The position numbers and the translations under genes are program-made. From the NCBI GenBank assembly GCA_011065005.1, contig JAAKFP010000001.1, positions 1-23,409 of the forward strand: 23,409 bases of DNA, written 5' to 3'. The stretch is from Chlamydiota bacterium. Lineage in GTDB: Bacteria; Chlamydiota; Chlamydiia; Chlamydiales; Waddliaceae. Every line of letters begins with the position of its first letter. Within the stretch, counting starts at the first letter, position 1. The notes beneath the pieces were generated by a model. The model was not told the DNA's origin and searched no databases. It saw nothing but the letters and a program-made list of their open reading frames with translations. Below, one piece after another: positions 1-5,989 of this stretch.

Positions 1-121
1 AAGTTAGAAACTCACGAAACCTCACTGAGAGCATATTTTAAGGGTTGTTTTTGTTGAAAACTCACATTAAAAAGATCTTTATGAGATCATGTCCTCTGGG
101 GCTATCCACTTTCAGACCTTC

Positions 122-237
122 GGTCCTTTTTTTGTTTTTCTATTTCTTACGTTACGGTGTAACTTTCAGATCGCTTCGTTTGCGTAGCAAACGGGGGGAC
201 CTGGATAGTTACAAGAATTTTAATGCGTTAGCCCTGC
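122..237 (+). repeat. Family A dispersed repeat, copy 1
   Basis: This stretch of about 116 bases is almost the same as 14528-14642, with one indel and a handful of substitutions. It opens with the right half of a GACC-TTC-GGTC hairpin (about 115-126) running into a T7 tract, which looks like a small intrinsic terminator. It also contains a CGTTTGC-GTA-GCAAACG hairpin around 177-193. In the other copy that hairpin changes GCAAACG to GCGAACG, which still pairs through G-U, suggesting the RNA or DNA fold is conserved. The repeat ends with GCCCTGC, 17 bases before the -35 box of the next gene. The 80-codon open frame crossing it (45-287) follows the repeat and is probably not a gene. Confidence 0.8.
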
Positions 238-254
238 CTCTTCTTCTTTTTCTA

Positions 255-283
255 TTGAAAAAAATCATTACCTTATTTAAAGT
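255..283 (+). promoter_or_regulatory. Sigma70/sigma66-like promoter of the 384-residue orphan gene
   Basis: TTGAAA at 255-260 and TAAAGT at 278-283 are separated by 17 bases, the optimal spacing for a housekeeping promoter. The start codon lies about 40 bases downstream behind a GGAGGA ribosome-binding site. The -35 begins 17 bases after the end of the family A repeat, the same distance as at the second copy. Confidence 0.55.
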
Positions 284-323
284 TTAGTTTTTTTTAAATC
301 GGAGAGTTAATTTTGGAGGATAT

Positions 324-1478
324 ATGTTAAGCTGTGTTAAAGAGACCGGAAAACCAGATTTGCCCATCACGCCTTGTACTTCTTCTAGTAGCGAAAGTCG
401 TTCTACTAGTCGACTTAGAGATATATTCGATATTCTTTCCAGTGCAGAAGTAGATTCTGGAGAAAAAACCTTATCACAAGAAAGAGTCACCCAATTGTTC
501 CAAACCTTTCCGAAGTTTAAGGAGATATTTCAAGCTTCCATTCCAGACCATATTCAACGTGAAATTAAGGCTGTAGAAGATGATTCAACGCCCATTGAGG
601 AAAGACTTCTTCGATGGCTTGTATTTCAAGCAGATCCTTCAATTGATAGCTCAGTAAGAATAAAATTGGATGAAGCGTTGCAAACGATTCCAGAGGGCTG
701 GATCAGAGATGTCATGGGAAAAAATGACGGACAAATGAAGGAGATTCAAGAAATGATATTTTCTTCATTTTTTTCAATTTTTGAAGATGAACAAGCTTCG
801 GGCACAGAAAAACTCAGGAAGCTTCTCTTTTTACTTGAAAATTTTCCATCGGAACACCTCCCAATAATTTTCAGTGGGTTTTGTCAAAATCCACAAGGCT
901 GTGAACAAAATGGGAATGTTCTCAGATTGGCTTTGCAACTAAAAACTAATGCAAAAGTGATCGAGTTGTATGAGTCCATTCAAAAAGGCAATATGAATGA
1001 ACGTAAAAGCGAGCTTATCGAAACAATCAAGAAATATTTCTTAGAAACGGAAACATTTGAAACAGAAGATCGGGACGACGCAATAGAAGAAATGGATTTT
1101 TTCAAGCTATTAGAGGAACCCATTGCATTGAAAGATGCAGCAGACGACATCATTTTAGCCCTTTGTGAATGTTGCAGACACGATGAAAAAAAAAGGCCAG
1201 AACTTTTTAAAGCTTTGGCTCTAAAACAACCTGAAATTTTTATAGACATTGCTGTGGAGATTGGTAATTCAGTTATTGAACAGGACAAGATTGCTGGAAG
1301 CGTTATGGTAGAAAAAATTCAAGCTAAGATTGCAACTTTGAGGTCAAAAGGTCAATTAATTGCTGAAATGGAAGGAAGACTTAAAGATGAGATTTTGGTA
1401 GAGATTGTTCTCAATTACATTTGCTCTGATGAAGTGAATTGGAAATTTGTCTATTCAGGACTTGAAAATAGCCTTTAG
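324..1478 (+). CDS. Orphan all-helical protein, possible effector (384 aa)
   Basis: I do not recognise a family. The ATG at 324 follows a strong GGAGGA site with a 3-base spacer to the ATG. Residues 1-30 are Ser/Thr-rich and look disordered. From about residue 30 to the end the protein is acidic and reads as successive amphipathic helices, with repeated Leu/Ile/Phe heptad-like spacing and Glu/Lys between, for example 155-185, 205-245 and 300-360. There is no signal peptide or membrane segment. Codons are visibly A/T-rich (AAA, GAA, ATT, TTT) compared with the housekeeping genes downstream. The gene stops with TAG at 1476-1478, one base before the mscS ATG, so the two may be translationally coupled although no functional link is evident. 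The upstream family A repeat plus promoter is shared with the 826-residue orphan gene at 14725. A secreted effector is an inference from composition and context only. Confidence 0.75.
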   Translation: MLSCVKETGKPDLPITPCTSSSSESRSTSRLRDIFDILSSAEVDSGEKTLSQERVTQLFQTFPKFKEIFQASIPDHIQREIKAVEDDSTPIEERLLRWLVFQADPSIDSSVRIKLDEALQTIPEGWIRDVMGKNDGQMKEIQEMIFSSFFSIFEDEQASGTEKLRKLLFLLENFPSEHLPIIFSGFCQNPQGCEQNGNVLRLALQLKTNAKVIELYESIQKGNMNERKSELIETIKKYFLETETFETEDRDDAIEEMDFFKLLEEPIALKDAADDIILALCECCRHDEKKRPELFKALALKQPEIFIDIAVEIGNSVIEQDKIAGSVMVEKIQAKIATLRSKGQLIAEMEGRLKDEILVEIVLNYICSDEVNWKFVYSGLENSL

Positions 1479-1479
1479 C

Positions 1480-2562
1480 ATGAACAACGGGTCCGAGATG
1501 CAAAATTATTCAATTGATTTTTGGGGTCAGGCCGCTTTTATATTGGTCTTGGCAGCCCTATTGGGGTTCGTAGCACGACGGATCCTCCACAAAATTCGGG
1601 ATATGAAATCAATGCCGGAGTCGGGGAGGATCCTCTGTGATACCTTCTATATTCCGTCCACTTGGCTCATTTGGGGGTATGGTGCTTTGCTGGCTCTTGA
1701 GGTCATCGTCGGTCAGATCAATATGTTCATCTCCGAAGATGCCATTGCCCAAACCCGTAACATCTTTTTCGTCTTTTTTACGACATGGATATTGCTGCGT
1801 TGGAAGACGAGGTATGAGAAAGTTCTAAAAAGGCGGGTGAAGCGAACTCCTTCAAAGGCATTAGATGAAGAGCTTATTTTAGCTGTAAGCAGAGTGCTTT
1901 CTGTTGTCATCGTCGTTGTGGCAGCGCTTATTATTTTAGATATTTTGGAAGTGCAACTCACGGCGCTCCTAGCTATGGGTGGTATTGGCGGTGTGGCGAT
2001 CGGTTTTGCTGCAAAAGATGTGGTTGCTAACTTTTTTGGGGGGTTGATGATCCACATAAATCGCCCCTTTTCTATGGGGGAGCGTATTGCGTCTCCCAAC
2101 AAAAATTTTGAGGGGATTGTCGAGGAAATAGGCTGGTATATGACACGCATCCGCACCTTAGCAAGAAGGCCGATGTACGTACCAAACGCTATTTTCATCG
2201 ATGCGATTATCGAAAATCCAGGCCGCATGTACAATCGTCAGATCAAGACAACGATCGGAATTCGTTATCAGGACGTTGGAAAAATCGAAGCGATCGTTCA
2301 GGACATCCGATCTATGCTCCGAAGCCACGAAGAGATCGACCAGGATAAGATTCTGTTTACCCATTTCTTGGCTTTTGGTCCTTACTCTTTAGATATTGAG
2401 GTGTATTGCTTCACAAAGACAATACAATGGGAAAAATGGAGAGACATTCAACAAGAAATCTTCCTAAAAATTGTTGAAATCATCCACTCCCATGGAGCGG
2501 ATATCGCTTTTCCAACAAGCACTGTAAATCTGGAACGGGTCTCAGCTTCCGGAAAAGGCTAA
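1480..2562 (+). CDS. MscS-family small-conductance mechanosensitive channel
   Basis: Inner-membrane channel that opens under membrane tension to release osmolytes. Three hydrophobic segments lie near the N-terminus, around residues 10-30, 50-75 and 85-105 counted from the ATG at 1480. They are followed by two more, the last being the glycine/alanine-rich pore helix LLAMGGIGGVAIGFAAKD, then FGGLMIHINRPFSMGERI and the cytoplasmic beta domain, where the G-x-V-E-E-I-G-W segment is typical of MscS. The length of about 360 residues is longer than E. coli MscS and fits the five-helix family members. The frame is open upstream to a TTG at 1447, but that start would lie inside the preceding gene. The ATG at 1480, one base after the previous stop, is preferred, and ATG 1498 is possible. 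No clear Shine-Dalgarno is visible, which supports coupling to the gene before it. Confidence 0.85.
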   Translation: MNNGSEMQNYSIDFWGQAAFILVLAALLGFVARRILHKIRDMKSMPESGRILCDTFYIPSTWLIWGYGALLALEVIVGQINMFISEDAIAQTRNIFFVFFTTWILLRWKTRYEKVLKRRVKRTPSKALDEELILAVSRVLSVVIVVVAALIILDILEVQLTALLAMGGIGGVAIGFAAKDVVANFFGGLMIHINRPFSMGERIASPNKNFEGIVEEIGWYMTRIRTLARRPMYVPNAIFIDAIIENPGRMYNRQIKTTIGIRYQDVGKIEAIVQDIRSMLRSHEEIDQDKILFTHFLAFGPYSLDIEVYCFTKTIQWEKWRDIQQEIFLKIVEIIHSHGADIAFPTSTVNLERVSASGKG

Positions 2563-2570
2563 TTATTCCA

Positions 2571-2591
2571 GGCGTTGTTGCATTAATTACC
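2571..2591 (+). repeat. IS-end-like 21-base motif (family F)
   Basis: GGCGTTGTTGCATTAATTACC here matches, in opposite orientation, the stretches at 20821-20841 and (with a 7-base insertion) 14404-14431. The shared pattern is GGYGTTGTTGC followed by an A/T core and ACC. The form resembles the terminal inverted repeat of an insertion sequence. No transposase is attached at any of the three sites. Confidence 0.45.
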
Positions 2592-2629
2592 ACAACAGAG
2601 CACACAAGAGCTCTTGTGTGCTTTGTGGT
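2590..2629. terminator. Strong hairpin after the MscS gene
   Basis: A perfect 12-bp stem with no loop (AGCACACAAGAG at 2599-2610 against its complement at 2611-2622) is extended outward by CCACAA/TTGTGG around a 3-base bulge. It begins 28 bases after the mscS stop. There is no T-tract on either side, so it may act as an RNA-stabilising or attenuating hairpin rather than a classic intrinsic terminator. Confidence 0.5.
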
Positions 2630-2649
2630 GAATTATTTACCTTTAGATA

Positions 2650-2679
2650 AATGACCGAATTCCAACTAATTCGGTCATT
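2650..2679. repeat. Second perfect inverted repeat, 12-bp arms
   Basis: AATGACCGAATT (2650-2661) and AATTCGGTCATT (2668-2679) are exact complements around a 6-base loop CCAACT. The repeat sits between the mscS hairpin and a reading-frame remnant. It has no T-tract, and its role is unknown. Its arms could be a protein-binding site or the end of a deleted mobile element. Confidence 0.45.
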
Positions 2680-2946
2680 AGACTGACTGAATTTGTCGAA
2701 ATTTGGTCAAACAATTCCTTTTGGAGGATTTACGATCAAAAGGAAATTGATTGGATCGTAAGCGTTCAGATTAGCAATGAGTGGATCGGTTGTGGACTTT
2801 GGAATATGGGGGTAGAAAAACCCTGTGTTTCAACTGCTGCGCTTTCGAGGTTGCAGGAGGAGTATCTATCCAATAACGGAAAGCCCCTCGCCTTTAAATA
2901 CTGTTCTTTAGGGCAGGGGGATAAGGGTTCAGACGTGACTTATTGA
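2680..2946 (+). pseudogene. Reading-frame remnant, possible 3' end of an AAA/DUF4143-type ATPase gene
   Basis: A frame open from 2647 to the TGA at 2944-2946 has coding-like composition but no ATG until 2806. It begins inside the 2650 hairpin, so the true 5' end seems lost. It encodes the segment NNSFWRIYDQKEIDWI (about 2716-2757), which resembles the conserved FWR...EIDWI stretch in the C-terminal DUF4143 domain of AAA_14-type ATPases. The following 60 residues do not obviously continue that match. The last residues, GDKGSDVTY, and the stop are encoded by the start of the palindrome at 2931. The same GD(K/R)GSDVTY-stop can be read at the second palindrome at 3874-3899, so the repeat carries its own stop. 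The family match is tentative. Confidence 0.3.
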
Positions 2947-2971
2947 CTTTTAAAGTCAATAAGTCACGTCT
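2931..2971. repeat. Perfect 20-bp-arm palindrome left of the TA module (family D)
   Basis: AGACGTGACTTATTGACTTT (2931-2950), one spacer base, then its exact reverse complement (2952-2971). The same palindrome, with flanking GGGATARGGGYTC on the left and CTC(C)CTCGC(C)TTT further right, recurs at 3881-3925. It could act as the downstream boundary of the higBA transcript, because it lies 15 bases beyond the higA stop. Confidence 0.8.
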
Positions 2972-2985
2972 ACCTCTCGCCTTTG

Positions 2986-3351
2986 TTAAACGGATGCCTG
3001 GGGCCTGTTTCTGCATGTTCCTCTGACGTAAAGAGTCGGATCTGAGGATTTGTCCTGGTGTTTTTTCACCAAGATTTCAATGTCGTTGCCCAAGAGTCTG
3101 AGAAATCGCATCAATCTATCAATGGAATATTTTGAAAGCTTTCCTCGGATGATATCGGAAACTTTTGGCTGATCGATTCCGAGGATTTTAGCAGCTTCAG
3201 TTTGTGTCAGTTTTCTTTTTTTGATGGTCCGGTAGATTTGCATGGCCAAATCAGATTTTGCTTGTGCTTCTTCTGGATTTGGGTGTCCGATGTCTGCAAA
3301 AATATTCCCGGAGCTGACAAATGCTTCAACTTCTTCATCTTTATTTTTCAT
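2986..3351 (-). CDS. higA: HigA-type XRE-family antitoxin
   Basis: DNA-binding antitoxin that neutralises HigB and represses its own operon. The 121-residue protein carries an N-terminal segment typical of the HTH_37/COG5606 class (SSGNIFADIGHPNPEEAQAK, residues 13-32). It is followed by the helix-turn-helix at about 48-71, with the LTQTEAAKILGIDQPKVSDI motif, and FLRLLGNDIEILVK at 83-96. The start follows AGGGG with an 8-base spacer. It begins 4 bases after the toxin stop, giving the toxin-first order usual for HigBA. The C-terminal 20 residues are not conserved in the family as I know it. The assignment is firm. Confidence 0.9.
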   Translation of the reverse strand: MKNKDEEVEAFVSSGNIFADIGHPNPEEAQAKSDLAMQIYRTIKKRKLTQTEAAKILGIDQPKVSDIIRGKLSKYSIDRLMRFLRLLGNDIEILVKKHQDKSSDPTLYVRGTCRNRPQASV

Positions 3352-3355
3352 AATG

Positions 3356-3733
3356 TTAACCCCTTTTTCTCGCAGAAAAATTTGTTTTGTGGTGAGACTT
3401 GGCGTCTTTCAACCTTTTTTCAATCAATTCCTTGTCTTTTTTCGGTGTTGCGATCCCTTTTGTGCTCTTTTTCTTGAACACATGCAATACGTAGAGGGCT
3501 TCTTTGAATTTCACGGTGTATACTGCTCGGTATGTGTCGCTTTTGTGGTTTTCGATTAGTTCGACAACGCTTGTTCCTCCAAAGCCTTTCAGTGGCTTTG
3601 AATCAATTGGGTTTTCTCCGAAAGAAGCCATCTTCAATCCGTGAGAAAACATATCTCTGACGTCTGCCGGCAATTTCGTTAGGTCTTTTCGTGTGGATCC
3701 TAGAAATACAATCTGTCTTGTGCTTTTATCCAT
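3356..3733 (-). CDS. higB: HigB-type (Gp49/RelE superfamily) toxin
   Basis: Ribosome-dependent mRNA interferase of the RelE superfamily, Gp49-like subgroup (COG4679). Family hallmarks are FLGSTRKDLTKLP near the N-terminus, KPLKGFGGTSVVELIE in the middle, TYRAVYTVKF and YVLHVFKKKSTKGIATPKKD in the second half. I chose ATG 3733, giving 125 residues. The frame is open upstream to a TTG at 3781, but that TTG is the -35 box of the predicted promoter. An AAAGAG site lies just upstream of 3733. The protein looks complete. It is co-transcribed with higA. Confidence 0.9.
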   Translation of the reverse strand: MDKSTRQIVFLGSTRKDLTKLPADVRDMFSHGLKMASFGENPIDSKPLKGFGGTSVVELIENHKSDTYRAVYTVKFKEALYVLHVFKKKSTKGIATPKKDKELIEKRLKDAKSHHKTNFSARKRG

Positions 3734-3751
3734 TGCTGTCTCTTTACTTGT

Positions 3752-3781
3752 ATTATGCCACAACGTGTATATTTTATTCAA
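3752..3781 (-). promoter_or_regulatory. Promoter of the higBA operon
   Basis: Read on the minus strand, TTGAAT (3781-3776) and CATAAT (3757-3752) are 18 bases apart. Transcription would start about 12 bases before the higB ATG at 3733. This short leader is what decides against the upstream TTG start. HigA would be expected to bind here, but no obvious operator palindrome overlaps the boxes. Confidence 0.5.
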
Positions 3782-3880
3782 GTAGTTTTGTGAGAGAATC
3801 CGTAAGATAGGTGGTGTGTTTTGACGTTAATTTTATACTGCATCCAATTGAATTAGACACAAATTTGGGGGGATAGGGGC

Positions 3881-3925
3881 TCAGACGTGACTTATTGACT
3901 TTGAAAGTCAATAAGTCACGTCTGA
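3881..3925. repeat. Perfect 22-bp-arm palindrome right of the TA module (family D)
   Basis: Arms 3881-3902 and 3904-3925 are exact complements around one base. Its core is the same as 2931-2971, and the flanking GGGGGATAGGGGCTC also matches. A decayed third half-copy (TAGTCAATATGTCACGACTCT) follows at about 3941-3961. The palindrome lies between the higBA promoter and the 3' end of the 658-residue gene, so it may serve as a boundary for the latter's transcript on the minus strand. Confidence 0.8.
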
Positions 3926-3978
3926 ACATCTCCCTCGCTTTAGTCAATATGTCACGACTCTTGTAGATCCCTCGCGTT

Positions 3979-5955
3979 CTAATAATCAGACGAATCTTCA
4001 TCTGTACTACACGAAAAATAATACTTTTCCAATCCAGCAGATGCGGAATCCTCATTGGTTTTGATTTCGTAGCGCTTGCTGCTCCGATCTCTTAATTTTT
4101 CTGCTCTTGTGAGATCAACGGGTGTTTCTTCATCTGAAGGTGCGATTTTCTCGAATACAAATTCACGTGGTTCACTTCCCTCCGAATAGAAATATGGTTC
4201 ACGACTGTTCTTCATATGTTGATATCCAGGATATCGGTGAGGACCGAAACGTCGTTTTCCTTTCAAATAGTAATGGGCTGCAGTTGCTGCCTTAACTATG
4301 GGATTTTCTTGTTGCCTCCATATGGAATGTTTCTGATTTTCTGTGGATGCTTTCTGTACTAACGTTACATGGATGCAATCTCCAGGATGTTGAAGAGCAG
4401 ATGCAGAACGAAAAAAAATTGGAAGCGTTTCTTGTGGGTGTTCCGTATGAGGGAAATTCCATTGAATTCGTTCAAATCTTTCTCCTTGGAAGAGCTGATG
4501 AATTTGCTGGCCATCAATGCCAAAAAAGACGTTTACTCCCTGCTTGACTAATGCCTCGACTTCATCACGAGTTTTTTGTTCACTTGGTGGAGATAATTCT
4601 GTAGCAGTTATGGATCGCGACAGGTCCGGATCGCTTTTCTTATACTTCTCGATGACAGCACTTGTGTAGTCAAAAGTGCCGTCTCCAATGTGCAATCGTT
4701 TTCGCTTTCTGGAGGTATCTTGTTGTGCTGTCAAGATTTTCTTGCTAGTTGCTTTAGGATGTTTTCCAAGTTTGAAAGAGGGACTGTTCAATTTGCCTGG
4801 ATCATCTTTCTTGCGTGGTTTTAGGATAACAATCATTTTTGTATATGATGATTCCAGTTCAGCAGCGATTGATCCATCTTTTAATTCGGTTAAAGAAACA
4901 ACCGAACCCATTGATGGTAATTCATGCGAAAAGATTTTTTTGCCTTCTTTTGTGGCAATGTAGATGAAGGAAGGAGAGCGACCTGGATCTGCAAACAGAA
5001 TGGAACCATCTGATAAGAGTGTTAGATGTGAAGCATGCCTTCTTGCGGAGAATTGTCTGTACTCCTTATGAAAAGGAACAAGTTGTGTTGCTTTCCCACC
5101 AGAATTTGCGTCTCCAACAGCAAAACTTCCCTTTCCGAGTTGGAGAATACTGCTTTTGGAAGGAAATTTAGAAAATTCGTCGTATTTTCTTGTTGTGACA
5201 TCCCATACAAAATAGAGTCCACATTGATGAGAAAGTAACAAGATTGTGTCGGAAATTTTTTTTATTTCTGAGAATATATTCACACATCTTTCTGAGAAGG
5301 GAGTATCTTTATATCGCAATTCTTTAACCTTATTCTTTTTCTCATCAACTCTCCAGATCTTAAGCTCATAATGACCCAAAGCCACAAGAAGGTTTTTTCC
5401 CATTACGAAAATATTTTTGAGGTAAGTTTTGATTTCGAAAAGATTTGTCTTCGTTGCCAGGTTGAAAACAAATATAGCCTTTTCTGTTTTGATTAGATAG
5501 AGCTCTTTATGAATTGGAATGATTTCTAAAATGGAATGGGGGAATTTGTGATCTAAGAGTTCTGATCCAATCCATAGATCACCAATTTCATTTCCAATCA
5601 TTAATTCCCCAGTGGGGGATTCTGCTAAAGCGGTGATGTTGTGTGAACCAAAAGACGAAGCCTGAAGCTTCTCATTGTTGAACTCCCATGTTATGATTGT
5701 GTAAAAGCATGAGTAGATAATTGTTCCATTAGAGTGGTACAGCACCTTTGCCTTAGGAGAGATTTGTCTTTCCCAAGTCTTCGTTTCTGGGGTGAGAAGA
5801 CATTCTCTCGTCCTATAGGAGATTTTTTGTTCGAGATCTGAATTTTGTGTTTTTCCAGGACGTAAAGGAGAGTCTTTTGGTTCTGATTCTTGGGGGTTTT
5901 GAATCTCTCCAAAAGGAACATGTGCTCTTATGCTACTACTAGGTGGAATTGCCAT
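3979..5955 (-). CDS. Beta-propeller-like protein fused to a BMT5-like (DUF2431) methyltransferase domain, 658 aa
   Basis: Residues 1-65 are polar and probably disordered. Residues about 70-380 show repeated short beta-rich units with WD/quinoprotein-like spacing (for example YTIITWEF, GEIGDLWIG-like, YELKIWRVD, LYFVWDVTT, LTLLSDGSILFAD), which I infer to be a beta-propeller. Residues about 419-602 match the Rossmann-type BMT5-like domain: RLHIGDGTFDY (SAM-loop counterpart of VGEGDFSFS), SITATEL, GVNVFFGIDGQQIH, FERIQWNFPHTEH, IFFRSASALQHPGDCIHVTLV, and RYPGYQHMKNS with a closing FVFEK. In yeast this family methylates uridine N3 of 25S rRNA. The last 55 residues are charged and acidic. There is no signal peptide. 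AGAGG precedes the ATG by about 7 bases. The start lies 34 bases after the nqrA stop on the same strand, so read-through from nqrA is likely. The domain call is from motif recall. Activity is unknown, and the first loop is divergent. Confidence 0.8.
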   Translation of the reverse strand: MAIPPSSSIRAHVPFGEIQNPQESEPKDSPLRPGKTQNSDLEQKISYRTRECLLTPETKTWERQISPKAKVLYHSNGTIIYSCFYTIITWEFNNEKLQASSFGSHNITALAESPTGELMIGNEIGDLWIGSELLDHKFPHSILEIIPIHKELYLIKTEKAIFVFNLATKTNLFEIKTYLKNIFVMGKNLLVALGHYELKIWRVDEKKNKVKELRYKDTPFSERCVNIFSEIKKISDTILLLSHQCGLYFVWDVTTRKYDEFSKFPSKSSILQLGKGSFAVGDANSGGKATQLVPFHKEYRQFSARRHASHLTLLSDGSILFADPGRSPSFIYIATKEGKKIFSHELPSMGSVVSLTELKDGSIAAELESSYTKMIVILKPRKKDDPGKLNSPSFKLGKHPKATSKKILTAQQDTSRKRKRLHIGDGTFDYTSAVIEKYKKSDPDLSRSITATELSPPSEQKTRDEVEALVKQGVNVFFGIDGQQIHQLFQGERFERIQWNFPHTEHPQETLPIFFRSASALQHPGDCIHVTLVQKASTENQKHSIWRQQENPIVKAATAAHYYLKGKRRFGPHRYPGYQHMKNSREPYFYSEGSEPREFVFEKIAPSDEETPVDLTRAEKLRDRSSKRYEIKTNEDSASAGLEKYYFSCSTDEDSSDY

Positions 5956-5989
5956 GGGTCGACCTCTAGTTTTAAAAAGTGGTGTTTAA

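Noticed and set aside
45..287. 80-codon plus-strand frame at the left edge
   Set aside because: It runs through the family A repeat, and its counterpart at 14489-14716 changes at both ends. There is no ribosome-binding site and the peptide is repeat-derived.
1447..1479. TTG start for the MscS gene
   Set aside because: It would overlap the upstream gene by 32 bases with no ribosome-binding site, and ATG 1480 directly after the stop is simpler.
3734..3781. TTG start for higB
   Set aside because: The TTG is part of the -35 box, and ATG 3733 has a ribosome-binding site and matches the family N-terminus.
2563..3925. CRISPR array
   Set aside because: The repeated palindromes are 950 bases apart with genes between them, there is no regular spacer pattern, and no cas genes are present.
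3774..4055. 93-codon minus-strand frame overlapping the end of the 658-residue gene
   Set aside because: It crosses the palindrome and the higBA promoter, and overlaps a better supported gene in another frame.
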